Notes: a model not told the origin generated them from the letters alone. Numbered from the stretch's first letter, positions 47,264 through 59,715 are shown. The stretch: 64,000 nucleotides of DNA from Trichinella spiralis (GCA_000181795.3 CM012955.1:9057022-9121021); one strand, 5' to 3'. Numbers and translations: made by a program.

Positions 47264-48785
47264 TTAAATTTCGAAGTTATTCATGGAAGAAATTGTTATT
47301 TCATTATCCCCTGATATGTTTATACTAACGAAGTGTACCTCATTATCATGCAAATCGCCGAAATTTTCAATTTTGTCTTTACTTGTTGTCGGTTGGTTCA
47401 TCGGATATTCCTTGCGATGAACGTACGACAAATGGTTACCAAGCGATATCTTGCTTCTGAAATGCATCGGGCAAATGGGACATAAAGTTTCTTCAAAATT
47501 CTCATGCATTTTTATGTGCGCCTAAGCAAACAGTGTAAAAGTTATAATTTCTATTGGACAATTTTGATATCTTTTCTTCATTGCATTTGGGAAACGTATT
47601 TCATTGAAATAATTTACATTCCAATAATAACGTACTAAAAGCACAAATCTTTATTATTTTTATATTAAAGAAGCCCTTTATATTAATAGAACAAAATGTT
47701 AAATTTCGATAAAACAGAGACTGGTTAGATGATGTTTTAACCAGATGATTGTCTATCTTACTTTTAAATGGTGTTTTGATTTCAAAGTCTTACTGCAGGT
47801 TAAACACTGATATTGTATTTTTTGTCCATTTGAAAGAACTACATCAAAATGCTCCTGCATCATCTGAAACAAAAGTAAAACAGTTCTCGATTAATTAAAA
47901 ATTGTTACCCATTTATTATGAAAATTTTCTTGCTAAAGTTTGGTTAAGCTTAAGTTTTACTTACGTTTATTCTATCTTGTTTCTTTTCGTGAGTTCGCAT
48001 GTGAAACTCTAAGTTGGCTTGGGTTTGGAAATACAAAGAACACACCTTGCATTCCAAATTCCAAGGATGTTCTTCTTTTTCGTGTTTCCTCCGTAAAGAA
48101 TTGCTGCTGAAATATTTATTGCAGATGTTGCACTGAACGGAATCAGAATTTGCAACTGGGACTGCCTGAACTATTCCATCCCTACAGTAGTACAAGCTTA
48201 CAGAAAGAAGTTATCATAGGAGAAGAAAAGTATTAAATTGTTTCCATAATGCATCAAATTGTAAAATCAGCTAAAATCTTTTAAGCAGATTAATAATAAC
48301 ATTTCATATTTTCAAGCAATAATGATAACCGTCTAGGAAATTTAAATGTAAATTCAATATCTTGATTAAATAATATATCAGATTTTATATTTTAATTACT
48401 TTAGTACAGCATAAGACGAACCAGTGGTTATGAAAAAATGAAAAAAAAGCATATATGCACCGTTCAGTTATAACTGCGATGTATAAAGTGTGGTTTTATT
48501 CTTATTTTGATTTAATTTAATTTTAATACAATTTTTATGTAAGGATTTGACAAAAACTCACCTTTCCGTGATGGTTGCTGTTTCATTATTCAGTGGAACG
48601 CTCTGTTCATTCTAAAATAAAATTATTAATCAATTAAAAAAAACTTAAATAATGAGCAATAAAAATGTACAATAATATATCGAGCCAAATAATACTTTGA
48701 AGTCAGTCTATTAATTTTCGTACCTTCATATTCAGTAAAATAAATAAAATATATGTAAAACTATACAAAAATTATAATTACATCC

Positions 48786-48822
<37 letters not shown>

Positions 48823-49086
48823 TTATTTATTTATTTATATGTATAATTGTAATGAACGTTATTTTTAAAATGTTTTCTGACTACCTGCGTGATTTGATAC
48901 TGTATAATCAGATTACAGATTAAAATTATCTTTATTTCCTACTTCAACGTATTTAATACAAACCGACAAATGTTGAGACTGATTTTCAGCCACCAATGAA
49001 ATGATGCCATTTTTTTTCTGTACGGTCGTCGCCGTACTGTTACTCACTCGATTGTTAACTTGTGATTCAAGATTTTTCCGATCCAT
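47264..49086 (-). CDS. C2H2 zinc-finger protein, four fingers
   Basis: Exons 5'-3': 48964-49086, 48562-48611, 47965-48196, 47762-47863, 47264-47521; 254 aa with the start MDRKNL. Four C2H2 fingers: CNICNKYF...H...H, CKVCSLYF...H...H, CLTCSKTL...H...H (split across two exons) and CPICPMHF...H...H. The Ser/Thr/Asn-rich N-terminus and acidic C-terminus carry no known domain. A nuclear DNA- or RNA-binding role is likely from the fingers; no orthologue is recognised. A second possible first exon lies upstream (49476-49526) and joins in phase to exon 48562-48611. Confidence 0.8.
48791..48838. repeat. TA / TTTA microsatellite
   Basis: TA run followed by TTTA units within an intron of the zinc-finger gene. 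Confidence 0.9.
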
Positions 49087-49475
49087 TTAAAATGAAGGGT
49101 TTATTTATGATTCCGGCGGGTTATAACAGTTTGTAGCAACGCTTTTATATCACAGCTAACTTTAAATTTTACTTTATATTAAAACATAACTTCTAATAAG
49201 AATTAAAAAATAACGGTAATACTGTAAAAATTACAGCCGATAATTGAACAGCAATCGTCAATTAGAACTTACAGCTGATTAATGTACTGAATATTGCATG
49301 TGCTTCATACATATGATGAAAATGAATGATAAAATTGAAGGAAATTAGTTTAATTTAATTTAATTTAATTAAGGTTAACAGTTATCTGTCGTTCTACGTT
49401 TATCATATAAGTGCTGGAATTGAAGAAATCATTTGAACGAAATTTAATCATAAATAAATAAATGTAATCGATTAC

Positions 49476-49526
49476 CTGGACAGAAGGATCGACGGCGTAA
49501 GTGAACGGAGATTTTTCGTTATTCAT
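49476..49526 (-). CDS. Alternative first coding exon of the zinc-finger gene
   Basis: Seventeen codons starting MNNEKSPF and ending at a GTAATC donor in phase 0, 30 bases after a TTTCTCAG acceptor-like site. No acceptor precedes the downstream MDRK exon, so the two look like alternative starts. It could also belong to an unrelated transcript. Confidence 0.4.
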
Positions 49527-49889
49527 AATCGCACAATGATATCCGCACCGAACTCGCTGAGAAATGATGTAACCACGTCCCTCAATTCGTGAAGTTACTG
49601 TGTGGTATGATCTTCATTCACGTGTACTGTAATAATTTTCTAAACACGAAAATTTTATATTTGTACAATAAAAGTTTGTTTAAAAAAATTTTTTTTAATT
49701 ATTTTTATTTTTATTTTATAGTAGTATTTTTTTATTTTTTAAAAATTTCAATCTTTTACCTTTTTTTAAGTAAAATATGACGATATGGATAAACCTGAAA
49801 ATCAGGTGTTCCATGTGATTTACAAAATCCCCAATACATTGGCTTATTAAGCTTGGCTTCGGATTGGCCAAATTTTCTTTGATTTGATT

Positions 49890-50642
49890 AGTCAGAGTTT
49901 TGTTATATGGCTACGTGGACTTGGCTTGAACTTGATGTTACAATTTGAATGAGTCAATTGGTGTCCATTGCCGGTGAAGTGTTGGAGTTGTGGAATGAGC
50001 TTACCTCACTGATTCCGCAGTATAGGTGTAGATTGCCACCAACCTTATAAACTGCGGACATTGGAAAACTTTTTAGAACTATTAATGTGAGTTATGTAGG
50101 TAGAAACTACAAATACAATTTCAAATGAGAATTTGCCAACTGATATGTCGAAAGGGGTTGTAGAAGTCGAACTAGGAATTGGTTTAACTACATTTATAAT
50201 GAAAATTTCATTCTCTCAGCGATGCTTACTATTGATGTGGTTTTGAAAATTCGATGAAGCGTTGTCATTTTTCGACAATTTTAGATTGACAATGGAAACC
50301 ATTTAAGAAGAGGTATTGCTTTGTTTATGATGTATATTATGTAGAAGAGGGCACGTATTTTCAAGGTAAGGAAGTGAACATTTTAGCCGTAAATAGTGTT
50401 GTCAATGCGCTCAGCCAATTTCATCATCTGCACATAATTTTTAGAAAGATCACTTTCCGTTTTTACCAAAATGAAGTAAATAACAGTTGACTGATTATCG
50501 ACGAATAGTTTTGTATGCTATGCTCAGTAAATTGAGTGATGATTTTGCCTTTGATATGTCTGATTATGGTAGCAGAAGTTTTGAAATTGTACTAAATTTG
50601 AAGTTCAGCACAGGATGCTCATTGATATTATTTGAGCACTGA
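49890..50642 (+). pseudogene. Possible decayed coding sequence
   Basis: Between the zinc-finger gene and the transposon, several plus-strand stretches read like protein but in different frames and with stops between them, for example from 49950 (SQLVSIAGEVLELWNEL) and the 40-codon frame 50520-50642 (MLSKLSDDFAFDMSDYGSRS). The base composition is less AT-rich than nearby spacer. I do not recognise the family. It could be an old gene or transposon fragment, or chance. Confidence 0.25.
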
Positions 50643-50872
50643 TAAGACTGTCACTATCTGAGCGTGAGAAAATAACATATGCCTGGACGCTGATAGTTTT
50701 GATTAGCGCTCAGCCTGCTAAACCATAAGCATTGTTAAGCAACTACTACTACGTCTTCGGTGAACTGTATGATTACCAGTCATACGCCATGACTACAGTC
50801 CCGGCAACAGTCATTCAGAAAGACGTATTAGGGAGATGTTGTGTTTTGAATAAGGCCAGGAATTGTATAACA

Positions 50873-51850
50873 CAGTGGAACTCTGATTATCGGAACACGA
50901 ATTTTTTGGGGGTCTTTCAGATAATCAGACGTTTTCAGTTTTTTAAATTATATGTACCTAGTTGAAATGTTTATAGCTGTTATTCTCAATTAGTCGTTTA
51001 ATAGTGGACATTCTGTTTATTATGCGACGTTATTTGCCCTTTACTCGCTTATATTGCCGGAGCGTTTATTAACACGGTCGATTGTATTTTTCAGCGCTAC
51101 ATTCAAAAAGCACCAAGTTTATTTTGTTTTATATTCTGTATAATCAGTAATAAGTTGCTTTTTCAAGGAATGCAGCTTCTTCTTTGCAGCGACATCGCCA
51201 ATATGTCTCACTAGCATCAGGTGAGTAGCGCTGAATTTTTTTAAGCTGCTCCTTTCAGTTCGAGCCGAATTTGAAGGAACAATAGGCATCTGAATGGCTC
51301 AGCCTCCCACATTTGGTTTATCAGACACATCGCTGTCTTCAGTTTTATTTTTTTACCCGCGATCTTCATCCCGCAATGACTTAAATTTCTTGAACATTTC
51401 TATTACAGTTGGAAAGTCATCATCACAGTGTGTTGATCGGTTTACACATTCTTCATTGTAACCAATACCTTTATTCAATGATGCGCGCGTAGTAGATCTG
51501 AAATCGAGTCCCACGCATGCGCAATCATATAGCAGCATCTTTCCCGTTCATGCTCTTAAGATGTGCCACCAGATCGCCTCCGTCAGCTTTTGAAAGGACA
51601 GTTCTTTGCAAGAGTTCTTCCTGTATCACGATAGATATCTGAAATTGTGGACAGACCGACACGAAAACTTTCAGCAATTTTTCTGAACGACTCACCGCTC
51701 TCCACCACTCTAGACACGCTTCTAATTTTTGCTCTAAACTGGAAACCTTTCTGTTTCTAGTAGTAGGCATACCGGACATAAAAATTAGCCAAGAACAGAA
51801 TGATACAGTATTATTAAAATGCAGGTTGTCAGATAATCAGAGTTGTACTG
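50873..51850 (-). mobile_element. Degenerate Tigger/pogo-like DNA transposon
   Basis: The two ends are inverted repeats: CAGTGGAACTCTGATTATC at the left and, on the other strand, CAGTACAACTCTGATTATC at the right (19 of the first 22 bases agree). A TA flanks the right end; the left has CA, perhaps a mutated TA. The left end repeats its core as a hairpin (50882-50891 with 50920-50929). Minus-strand frames at 51525-51779 (PTTRNRKVSSLEQKLEACLEW, like the CENP-B/psq helix-turn-helix start of Tigger transposases) and 51353-51538 are interrupted, and the element is only about 1 kb, so it is not autonomous. Confidence 0.6.
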
Positions 51851-51992
51851 TATTGTAGAATAGATTTATAAAATAGAGGCGTGATATGTACCTGCACGTC
51901 ACTTGAAATACCGTTTTATTATAGTAGGTAGGGATTCGGGTGCTGTTTTGTTTCTGTATTCACAAAGTCTGTAGGTAGTGCATGTAATTTTT

Positions 51993-51996
51993 TATA

Positions 51997-52087
<91 letters not shown>
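51993..52087. repeat. Compound TA/TG microsatellite
   Basis: About 16 TA units followed by about 27 TG units with one CG interruption, 140 bases right of the transposon. Confidence 0.97.
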
Positions 52088-52088
<1 letters not shown>

Positions 52089-52760
52089 GTTTTTTAATGG
52101 GTTGTTCTTTTTTTTCATGCTATAATAGTTGTTTTTTATCTTCTTATAAAAGGGGTTTTTGAAATTTAAATAATTGCACTGCATTATCATAAACACAATG
52201 AGGTAAACTATATTGATATATTTGTTATTCAAAATTATTTTAAAATTTAAGGGTATTTTTGTTAAATCTTGTGTTTGCTAACTGTGGAACTTATAATTTA
52301 TTTCGGTAGATTGACTTCATTTGAATTCTAATTTTTTTTGAACTTTAAAAAGTACTTTTATAGTTTTATAGTTTTAAAAGCTTTTGATTGGCATTGTGTA
52401 TTTTCATGTTGTATTCTTTCTGTAATAAATTTTATGCGCGTAAGTTTTCCTAAATAAATTAATCAACGTTCAACTTAATTTTTTGGGGAGTTATTAAATT
52501 GAAGTTATACTGTGAGACTGAACAGTTCAAAAGGCAGTAGTGTGATTTGTTATACTGCATTATTTAAGGGAGAAAATTTAGCAAATGCGCTAAATTTGTC
52601 AGCAGTTTCTATCATGGTATTGAACATGATAAAACGTATTTTTAAATGTACACTTAGTAAATTTTCATTTAAAATTTTTATGAGCAAAAGCTGTAAATAA
52701 ATTTTAATAAAAGATTTATTTATATTAGAATTTCGTAATAATTTTATAAATTATTTTATT

Positions 52761-53432
52761 TTAAAGGCTTGTTTTGTGTATACCACGAATGCGAAACACA
52801 CGTTCACGTCTGTGCTTGGCGACGAGTAACAAAAGCACAATTGCGCTTATACCTTGAAATGAAGTCTGTACAACGGCCAGCCAAAATGACCAGCCGAGTT
52901 TTGATCGTGATGCTCTGCTATCAACATTGCCAGTTTCAGCGTCTGCAACGTGTTGATGGAAAAAATGATATGAATACATACAGACTGCTGTTATTGAACA
53001 AATAAATCCAAAAAGTGCAATCACTGATCCAAATAAAAATGGATACGCTTTGCGACACCAAAGAGGCAAAGATAGTAGCAGAATTAGCATATTACAAATA
53101 ACAGAAATTGCCATAAGCGTAATTATTACCACTTCCCACGTAGCATTGTGCGTCAGATGGTCCCAAGTGATAACTTGACGAAATTCCAGGTTTTTTAAAC
53201 GTCCTTCAACAAAACGGTCTATGCATTTTTCTATATAAGTTCCGGGCGGAAGAACCGGATATCGTAAATTGCATCGTTTCCACAAACCATTGTTCAGTCG
53301 ATATACTTTGAAGTACAGAATCCACACCTCGTAAGACCAATAATTGGTCACGGTTGCAGCGATTCCAATGCAGACGGAAAACAGCGCCAGCACCAATGCA
53401 GGGGAAAGAATTAAATTTGAAGATGATTGCAT
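52761..53432 (-). CDS. Claudin/PMP22-superfamily four-span membrane protein
   Basis: Single-exon frame of 223 aa. Four membrane helices at about 9-29, 100-124, 131-158 and 181-206, with short N-terminus and basic C-terminal tail. The first extracellular loop carries the claudin signature: Trp, then GLW (49-51), Cys54 and Cys70. Claudin-type proteins build paracellular junctions or act as channel/receptor subunits; in nematodes the family includes clc, vab-9 and nsy-4, and I cannot say which this is. A TTTACAG acceptor-like site is 21 bases before the ATG. Confidence 0.85.
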   Translation of the reverse strand: MQSSSNLILSPALVLALFSVCIGIAATVTNYWSYEVWILYFKVYRLNNGLWKRCNLRYPVLPPGTYIEKCIDRFVEGRLKNLEFRQVITWDHLTHNATWEVVIITLMAISVICNMLILLLSLPLWCRKAYPFLFGSVIALFGFICSITAVCMYSYHFFHQHVADAETGNVDSRASRSKLGWSFWLAVVQTSFQGISAIVLLLLVAKHRRERVFRIRGIHKTSL

Positions 53433-55667
53433 CTTTTCATACGTATTTGCACACTGTAAATGTAATATATATATATATATGCGTATGTATATTCACATGC
53501 GGACGTGTGTGATTATGGACTTACTTATTGAACTGAGAAAATTAATGTACGCACACTGGATGCAAGATTTTTGATGAACTATGCTTTAAGACGTTTTTTA
53601 CTTTAATGAAAGATGAAGCTGACACATTTTAGCAATGGATCAATACCGGATGCTTTTAAGGTGGACGAAAATTGCAATACCAGTCTGCCAGACGTCAGCT
53701 GCAGAAATTTTAGAGTCGTTGCTGCAGGCAACTCTAGTTTGAAAAATTGTCATTTGTACAAGCATATGATGACTATTTTGATTGCAAATTTACCATTGCA
53801 GCTTGTTGACTAGTCGAATTAACCAACAGCAGATCTCTGTCTTAAAGTGAAATAGGAAATTCTTGTTTCAGAAGTTTTACCATTATTTTATTCCCAATTT
53901 GTGAAATATATCATTTCACCAGGGAAAGAAAATGATTGTTCAAGAAAAATGAAGCCTGTTTTTCATTTATTCGACATAGCTGTTGTTGTTGAACCTTAAC
54001 TGAAAAAAAAGATCAATCAATCAATTAGCTGCATCAGATTTGACTTGAAATTCAGAAGAAAACGAATAAAAAGCCTCATTGTTGAGCCACTAGCACAAAA
54101 ATCATTAGCAGACAAGCAGAGTAATTTTTAGCAAAGATGCCGATGTAAGAAATAAATTTGACAATTTACTGCGCTGGTCTAGTTTTGCTTAATGAACACG
54201 AAAGCGATGAAAAGTAGTTCAATTTTTGCAAAGACAGCCAAATCATCGCTAAGATCATTTATCAAATGCCTGTCCGTATTAACAGTGTTAATATGGATGC
54301 AGTTGAGAAACTTTTTATTAACTTCCCTAATTTATGTAAATTTTATTTTCTTTTTGTTGAAGAAAAAATTGTGAACAGATTGGCTATTATTGCATAAGTG
54401 TTTTCGAATGGTATGAAATTAAAACCGACCGGGAAAATTGGTATAAAACTCGTCGAACGTATCTTTATAAAAATTTCATTATCCTTGCATTTGCAACTAT
54501 CCCATCCTTTTCTGTCAATAAATTCATAATGCTATGGCTGATTTTTTTCCTTATCAACTTCATGTCCTAATGTTACCTATAGAAAATCAAATTGAAATAG
54601 AATACATTATGAACAGCATTAAAATATTTTAGTTCATTGTTAAATTAAATTAAAAAAATTTTTATAATTGTCTTGTGTTCAATCTTAAAAAATGGATTTC
54701 CTTTCAGCTTTAGGTACTCTTCAAGCAAAAGTACTCTCCATATCTGAAGGCTATTAAATGCAAATTAAACGCTGTTGAACTTGTACAAAACCAGCGTTTA
54801 AAAAGTCCTTCATTTACAACTCGATTCACTTTTTGTTATTACGATATCTCACTGCTTTTTCTACCGACCAATTTCGATATCTAATATTTAAATTCAAATG
54901 TAACATGTTTACAAATAGACGTTGACCAAAATTTATATTAAAAAGACTACTGTTCAAGTATTTTGGAAATTTACTTTATTTGAATAAATCTGTCAATATT
55001 GCATTTTTAATAGCTACAGTATGTTGCAATGAAATGGTTGTATGAAAAATTAGGTACCACTCATGAGCTTCAAACGTTATATTCAAAAATTCCCCAAATA
55101 AAAACGTTTAATAATTTATTAATAAGCTGTGTTATTTCAAATGACGTTTCTTCTGGATAATTTTTTGTGCTTTGCTTTCATAAATGATTTAAAATGTAAA
55201 AATATTTAAAAGGACTAATTTAATAAAAATTGACTAATAATTTAATAGAACTATTTAAATTATAGTTAAATGCAGCGCTTCAGGCGCAGATCTCAGAAAG
55301 CACAGTATTATAAAACCGGCGTTACGATTCAAAGCATTTATCATTAATAATATTTTATAATCAGAATTATACAAAAAATATTTAAGTTTTATTTTATAAA
55401 ATTATTGCCTAGACATTCATTTTTACATGCACACATAATTATTAGTTCAAGGCTATGATTTGAAATGTTTTGCAAATAATAATTCTTTAGTCTACATTAT
55501 GTACCTGATTTTCTATTTTGTAGACTTTTTACCGAAGTTTCGAGATTTGTAAGGTTGGTTGAAATTACTTTTTGTCAAAGTTCGGTTAAAATTTATTTAT
55601 TATGTTAAGCTGTATGTGTTAGGTTTACAAAATTGATTTCCAATTACTTTCAGATACCAGAAAGCAA
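53433..55667. other. Divergent intergenic region, claudin-like (-) versus NUDT14 (+)
   Basis: 2.2 kb AT-rich sequence with no recognised gene. Small frames near 53613 and 54192 have no family resemblance. Confidence 0.55.
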
Positions 55668-56887
55668 ATGAATAACGAAGAATCTGCTGAAGGTTAATCG
55701 TATTATTTATTAGCATTGGTTTAATTCCGTAATCGCAAGGGTTTATTTCAGTTCCTGACCTTGACGATATTGAAAACATACATAACGTCTGTGTACATCC
55801 TTTGGAACGTTTTGAATACGTAAAGCCGGTTCAACTTCGTTTTATACAGGCAGGCTAAGCTAACTGCTTTTATGATTATATCATCAAACATTACACACTA
55901 AAATTTTTTGGTTTTCTTCATTAATTTGAATTGTATTTGAAATCATGAACTTAAGTATTTTTTTTCTTTAAGTGCGGATGGCTTCGTACATGGGACGCAG
56001 TGATTTCTCATAATAGGTAAGACCACTTTTTGAATGCAAACGTTTGAGTAAATGAAATTTCTTTTGATGATGATGCTGAGAAATGTTTCAGCGTGGCCGC
56101 ATTGATATATCACCGAACACGCCAAGCTATTGTTTTAGTCAAACAGTTTCGACCAGGTATTATATACAAGTTACGTTAGCATTTTGCTTACTGGTTTATA
56201 AATAAATAAATAAATATATATATATATATATATATTTATTTATTTATTTATTTATTTATATTTATATATATTTAGCTGTCTATGCAAATAACATCGAAAT
56301 TTCCACATTTGGCAAAACAGAGGTGGATACTGAGAAGTTTCCACCAAAACTTGGAATGACTTTTGAACTGTGCGCTGGCATAATTGAAGAATCTATTTCA
56401 CCTGAAGAAACAATGCGCAAGGAAATACTCGAAGAATGTGGGTATAATGTGCCGATAAATCAACTGGAACGCGTTACACGTTGCAAGTTAGTTCAAAAGT
56501 CAATTTTTTGTGTCAAATAGATTTTTTATTTTTGTACAATTAAAAATTTTTTCAACCATTTGGCAAATCTTACTGTTTAGTTAAACAGTGCAAAGCTAAA
56601 TATTGCAGCGTAACTTTTGAAAATTTATACATGCAAACTTTTTACATAGATCTGGCACAGGTATAATTGGATCAGAAGTTACGTACTTTTACGCAGAAGT
56701 TGATGATTTTATGAAAGCAAACGAAGGCGGTGGGCGCTCCGATGAAGGAGAGTTTTTGAAAGTGGTTTACCTACCAGTAGAGTTCGCTCGACATCTCGTC
56801 TATGATGAGAACATTCAGCGCACTCCAGGCTTATTGTTTATGACGATGTGGTTTGCCCAGAATAAGCTTGATAAGATCTTGAAGTGA
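55668..56887 (+). CDS. NUDT14: Nudix hydrolase NUDT14-like, UDP-sugar pyrophosphatase
   Basis: NUDT14 splits UDP-glucose (and ADP-ribose) to sugar phosphate plus nucleoside monophosphate in the cytosol. Exons: 55668-55692, 55752-55849, 55973-56016, 56092-56156, 56276-56486, 56650-56887; 226 aa (human 222). Landmarks: RPLTL-like KPVQLRF, W-D-x4-H-x-S-V, IVLVKQFRPAVYA, Nudix box starting CAGIIEE and ending MRKEILEECGY, then SGTGIIGSEVTYFYAEV and EGEFLKVVYLP. The Nudix box has Lys in place of the usual Arg, as in human NUDT14. The intron after exon 2 is GC-AG; the join FIQ|CGWLRTWD aligns without gap to the human protein. A CTTTCAG acceptor is 14 bases before the ATG. Confidence 0.92.
56200..56262. 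repeat. Palindromic AAAT-TA-TTTA repeat in a NUDT14 intron
   Basis: AAAT units, then TA units, then TTTA units form a long self-complementary stretch ending a few bases before the exon at 56276. Confidence 0.9.
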
Positions 56888-56970
56888 TGACAATATCTAT
56901 GCTGCATACATAAAATATATATATTTATTTATTAACATATATTGATTTATTGTATATAAAATTTGTGGAA

Positions 56971-56976
56971 AATAAA
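56971..56976 (+). terminator. Polyadenylation signal of NUDT14
   Basis: AATAAA 83 bases after the stop, between the convergent NUDT14 and calreticulin genes, whose stop codons are 270 bases apart. Confidence 0.6.
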
Positions 56977-57157
56977 CGCTTTTTACGCTTTATGTGTTAT
57001 TTCTGTTTCTCCATTTATGTAAATTATACTTATCCATAACAGTCATGAATATTAACAACGAAATTAGAAATGATAAAACAAACAACAAAAGGATACTGTA
57101 AAAACGTGAAATGTAAGGTTTGCAAAAATTTTCCATATACTGTAATGAACTGTAGAG

Positions 57158-59715
57158 TTACAGCTCTTCTTTAACATTTTCTGGCGTTTCTTCAGATTCC
57201 ACTTCATTTTCATCATCATCTTTTGTGGATTCTTCTGTTTCTTCGCCTAAAATTATAAGTTATGGCTAATTTAAACGGGCTTCTTATCAACCATGAGATG
57301 ACTGACAATAACAGCTTCCCAAATTGCATCAGCTTACATTTGCATGAAATTATGCTGTTATGGTAAGTGATGATTATAATATTTATTTCAAACAGTCACA
57401 TTTTGTTTAAATGTAAAATTTAAGGATGAAATCTGATGGTATGATTCTTAATTCTTTTGAAATAATAAGTGTTAAATTTAAGTTGACTAACCTTTTGGTG
57501 GACCACCACCGCCTAGACGACCAGCAATATCTCTGTAAAGTTCTTGATCCAGTTTGTCGGATTCCACCTTTTCTATTGGCTAAAAATGAAACATGAATGA
57601 CAAGTTACACAGGCGATCTTCCTACCCTCAACGCTTCCAACTGTTTATCTATAAATTCTTTCGCATATTCAGGATCATCCGTTATTAATATATTGTCAAA
57701 TATTGTTCCAGATTTAACCTAGCAGTAAAAAAGATATCAGCTACCAGGCAAAGTTTAGGTGTACTTTATTACTTGCCAAAGTTCAAAACCGATTGCCCCA
57801 AGACCTTTGTATCGATACAGTTCAGGTACTGGGACATGTTTTGGATTTTGAATTTTTGGAGGAATCCATCTACCTTTGTAATCAGGATTTGGAATTTGTT
57901 CCGGTGCCCATTCTCCCTGCGTAAAGCAATACCTTAATTTTCCAACAGTTGAATTTAACTTCCAGCTTACCTTGTAATCAGGATTGCTAATTACTGGTGG
58001 TTCCCATTCACCGTCCATATCATCATCCCAATCGGCTGGCTTTACAGCATCTTTATCAATAATTGTTTCTGGTTGATCCCAATCCTGAAATGAATATTTT
58101 AAAGAGAAATATTCTTTATCAGTGCAGTGCAATGGATGCACATACATCAGGTTTAGTCGAATTTGGATTTGTTATAAATTCACGTTCATCCCAATCCTAC
58201 AAAATTTGAATTTTAATTGCAGAAAAGTGCTTATCTTTAATTTACGTCAGGTTTCTTTGCATCTGGATCATCAATATGTAGTGGTTCAGTCATTGTCCAA
58301 TCGTCTTCCAAACGACCATACGCTTCTTTGTCATTGTTTACCCAAATTTCATACGAATTGTTTGGAAAAATGATTAATTTGTACGCATGAGTAAATATAT
58401 CAGCCTGTTAAAAGAGCAAACTAGGGTCTCTTGTTCATGAAAATACGATTTATTACAGTTTCTTTTTAATTTTTACCATAGCTATAGCATTCTTCCGCTT
58501 TTCATAATTTTTACCATCATGCCATAGAATACTATGTACTGCACGTTTCTCTGGTCCACATATATCAGGTCCTATATTTTTAATTTATATAATTGATTTG
58601 TAATTTCAACCGCCTAAAGCATTAACTTACCGAACATAATTCTGTAAGGTGTATCGCTGTTGAAATCTTCAAGATCAGTGTTCTCTAACATCAGTTTAAT
58701 ATAGCCTCCACCACAGTCAATATCTTGTTCATGTTTCACCGTATATACGATTACTAACGGCTTGTCTTTGTTGTCGACTACTTTATCAAATTTTCGTGAC
58801 AAAGAATAAAAGCGTGCATCTTGCATTGTCTTCAAGCCTGAAGAAGCCAATTCAGATATTAAAATATTTTTTTACTTTAAACTTTATACAATTTTGTTAA
58901 ATTTGTTGCTAATTGCAATGACCATTATAATTAAATAGAGGTTTGGCATTGTTCTGAAATTTAATTAAAATGGCAAAACAGTTGAATTTATATTATTTTT
59001 AATCAAAATGTGATCAGTATTAATTATTATTAAAATTTCATTTGAATTTATGCTCAAAAAGTTGCTTTTATTTTGCAATACCATGTTTTATTTATGGTGA
59101 AAAATTTTCAAACTCCAAAGAGTAAATGCTTTCAAAATCCTTTGGCAAAAGCCTAAGTATTCTTTTCATTCTCAATTCTGAAGATGCATTGATAAATTTA
59201 TTTTTACTTGATCATGACATCTGCTTTATATTTAATGTTCACAGGTGAACATATATGCGTTGACAAAAGCGGTGCTGTTATTGTTTTAGTGTAAAGGAAG
59301 AAGGTTTACAAAGTTTTCCATTTATGAAAATCAAAAATATATCTTTAAAATTTTTGCTGATTGTGAGTAAGATAATTATTTTATTCAAATAAATGAATAA
59401 TCAAATGATTTATATTAAAAAGTGTTTTATATTTTAACTAAAATAAATACCCATATCATTTTCATCTGCGAACAGTTTTCCATGGCTCAGTTGCCATTCT
59501 CCATAATCATCTTTATGCTTTGATTGTACCCATCGTTCTTTCCATGCATCACCGTCTGGAATAGTAAATTAAATGAATAAAATGAAATAAAGAAAACGCT
59601 ATTCTTTGGTTCAGTTACCGTCAAATGTTTCCTTGAGGTAAATGGTCGGCTCTGAATGTACTTGAAGCGCAGAAATGATTAGAATAACAGAAAAGCTGCA
59701 TTGTAGGCGACACAT
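57158..59715 (-). CDS. crt-1: Calreticulin, ER calcium-binding lectin chaperone
   Basis: Exons 5'-3': 59619-59715, 59451-59555, 58631-58837, 58477-58571, 58246-58404, 58146-58196, 57971-58084, 57773-57916, 57626-57718, 57492-57579, 57158-57246; 413 aa. It folds monoglucosylated glycoproteins in the ER and buffers calcium. Seen: signal peptide (MCRLQCSFSVILIISALQVHS), N-domain with YSVKHEQ-like YTVKHEQDIDCGGGY and GPDICGP, P-domain with three KPxDWD-type repeats (two ending at exon borders) and three GEW/GRW-type repeats (MDGEWEPP, GEWAPEQIPNPDYKGRW), then GFELWQVKSGTIFDN. The C-terminal acidic region is short and moderately charged and ends KEEL, an ER-retrieval variant of KDEL. A TTTACCTCAG acceptor-like site is 21 bases before the ATG. 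Confidence 0.96.

Noticed and set aside
51960-52232. His-Thr repeat protein on the minus strand
   Set aside because: Translation of the TA/TG microsatellite.
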